From Candidatus Eiseniibacteriota bacterium (GTDB taxonomy: Bacteria; Eisenbacteria; RBG-16-71-46; JAGVPR01), in NCBI GenBank assembly GCA_020052115.1, contig JAGVPR010000202.1:1-25739 (forward strand): DNA of 25,739 bases, written 5' to 3'. Position 1 is the first letter of the stretch. Every line of letters begins with the position of its first letter. The notes below the pieces were generated by a model. It was not told the origin of the DNA, searched no databases, and saw only the letters and a list, made by a program, of their open reading frames with translations. Shown here piece by piece: positions 24,925-25,739 of this stretch. Both the position numbers and the translations under genes were made by a program.

Positions 24925-24954
24925 CGGGCCTTCGCGCGAGAGCGCGAGGGCCCG
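24925..24954. terminator. 13-bp GNRA-loop hairpin terminator between convergent genes
   Basis: CGGGCCTTCGCGC (24925-24937) pairs over its whole length with GCGCGAGGGCCCG (24942-24954), with one G-T wobble and a GAGA tetraloop (24938-24941). On the plus strand it is followed by a short TTT (24961-24963) rather than a long T-tract. It lies 24 bases after the secreted-protein stop and 44 bases before the end of the minus-strand gene, so it can serve both. Confidence 0.7.
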
Positions 24955-24997
24955 GAGCGTTTCCGCGCCTGCATGAGGGCGCCGATTCTCCGTCCAC

Positions 24998-25739
24998 TCA
25001 CTTTCGTGTCTCGACGAACGGCTCGGCGTGGATGACCACGCGCCCCAGTTGCGGAAACTCCCGGCGGAGCCGGCTCTCCATCTCCTCGGAGATCTCGTGC
25101 ACCTCACGGACCGGGACATCCGGATCGAGCAGCAGGTGTAGCGAGAGGTACACCGTGCGGTCCAGCTTCTGCAGGTGGACGTCCTGGATCCCGTGCGCGT
25201 GAGGAAGAGCGCATCCGACCGCCTCGATGCGGACGATGTACCTCGCCGCGTCGGCGGCGGACATCTCCGCGCCACGGATCATCTCCTCGGAGCGCGGCTC
25301 GAGGTGCACGTTGACGTCCGCCACACGTCTTGCCGACCGAGTCTGGCTCCCGCCGAACTCGGCGCTCAGGCGAAGCTCGAGTTCGGTCGCCAGCGCGTGG
25401 GCGCGCTCCAGCGGGAGATTCGGATCCACCTCCAGATCGAGATCAATCAAGAGCCCCTGCGGCGCCAGATGCGTCGTGATGTTGTGGATCGCGAAGTGCC
25501 CCTGCGCGGCGACCGCTTCGACGCGCTCCAGGAACCCCTCGCTCTCGGCGACCGGGGTCGTGTGCACGACGACGTCGGCCTCGGGTGACAGCTCGAGCAC
25601 CGCATCCTGCACTTCGCGCGTCACCGCGTGGCTCTCCTCGAACGACAGGTGGCGCGGGACCGCGACGCCCAGATCCACGAACGTCTTGCTGCCGACCTCG
25701 CGCACGCGCACGCGGCCCACGCTCCGAACGCCGGTCACG
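24998..25739 (-). CDS. Cation diffusion facilitator (CDF)-type protein, C-terminal cytoplasmic part with repeated ZT-dimer-like domains
   Basis: Open at the right edge of the window, so the N-terminus, expected to hold the six-helix membrane transporter, is not visible; 246 residues remain. What is seen is three successive ferredoxin-like ZT-dimer-type units: ~3-65 (VRVREVGSKTFVDLGVAVP ... EADVVVHTTPV), ~70-155 (LLIDLDLEVDPNLPLERAH ... VADVNVHLEP) and ~160-242 (VYLSLHLLLDPDVPVREVHE ... LGRVVIHAEP). Each has the family's pattern of a strand with a hydrophobic run, a D/P turn, a helix with HxxxxE and a closing V-x-V-H strand. CDF proteins export Zn, Fe, Mn or Co by proton antiport and use this domain for dimerisation and metal sensing. 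Most have one; three in a row is longer than usual. The GTG at 25738 is probably internal. Metal specificity cannot be judged. Confidence 0.85.
   Translation of the reverse strand, partial: VTGVRSVGRVRVREVGSKTFVDLGVAVPRHLSFEESHAVTREVQDAVLELSPEADVVVHTTPVAESEGFLERVEAVAAQGHFAIHNITTHLAPQGLLIDLDLEVDPNLPLERAHALATELELRLSAEFGGSQTRSARRVADVNVHLEPRSEEMIRGAEMSAADAARYIVRIEAVGCALPHAHGIQDVHLQKLDRTVYLSLHLLLDPDVPVREVHEISEEMESRLRREFPQLGRVVIHAEPFVETRK

Noticed and set aside
1..25739. CRISPR array, tRNA/rRNA genes, insertion sequences or attachment sites
   Set aside because: Reading through the gaps gave no regularly spaced repeats, no tRNA-like cloverleaf with CCA-type end, no transposase gene and no terminal inverted repeats.

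Overview
The window looks like chromosomal DNA of a GC-rich, uncultured-type bacterium. It is dense in genes for exported proteins. Four of these end in the same ~90-residue FlgD/T9SS-like sorting domain (PNPF, GRxVR, WDGxDxxG and SGxYxxRL signatures). Cohesin-like and dockerin-like modules, S46 and M13 peptidases and OPT and POT peptide transporters are also present. This combination is typical of FCB-superphylum lineages; a candidate phylum such as Eisenbacteriota is my best guess, but that is inference from style, not a search result. I saw no tRNA, rRNA, CRISPR array, insertion sequence or phage structural gene.

Layout. Positions 1-3376 hold the end of an M13 zinc endopeptidase, a poly-gamma-glutamate hydrolase-type enzyme and an S46 dipeptidyl-peptidase. 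Positions 3399-8677 hold a promoter, a giant modular subtilase-like protein whose catalytic Asp is replaced by Asn, and a small cohesin-like surface protein. A strong hairpin then separates these from a convergent minus-strand gene with a dockerin-like tail (8793-9494). An OPT transporter follows (9765-11945). Next is a tight three-gene operon of an intact subtilase, a tandem-GNAT acetyltransferase and a C45 self-processing acyltransferase/hydrolase (12159-16176). A translationally coupled pair, a beta-helix protein and an alpha/beta-hydrolase, both sorting-tagged, occupies 16376-20634. The right end has a POT di/tripeptide transporter, a possible 49-residue ORF, a GT39/PMT-like membrane glycosyltransferase, a secreted beta-rich protein and the C-terminal part of a CDF-type metal transporter on the minus strand.

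How the genes may work together (inference). Extracellular and periplasmic proteases (M13, S8, S46) would cut protein to peptides and dipeptides. OPT and POT transporters would import them. The tagged beta-helix/hydrolase pair suggests attack on ester-decorated polysaccharide. Cohesin-like and dockerin-like modules on neighbouring exported proteins raise the possibility of a non-covalent surface complex built around a protease-like scaffold. The least ordinary items are the Asn-for-Asp subtilase, the cohesin/dockerin neighbourhood and the S8-GNAT-C45 operon.
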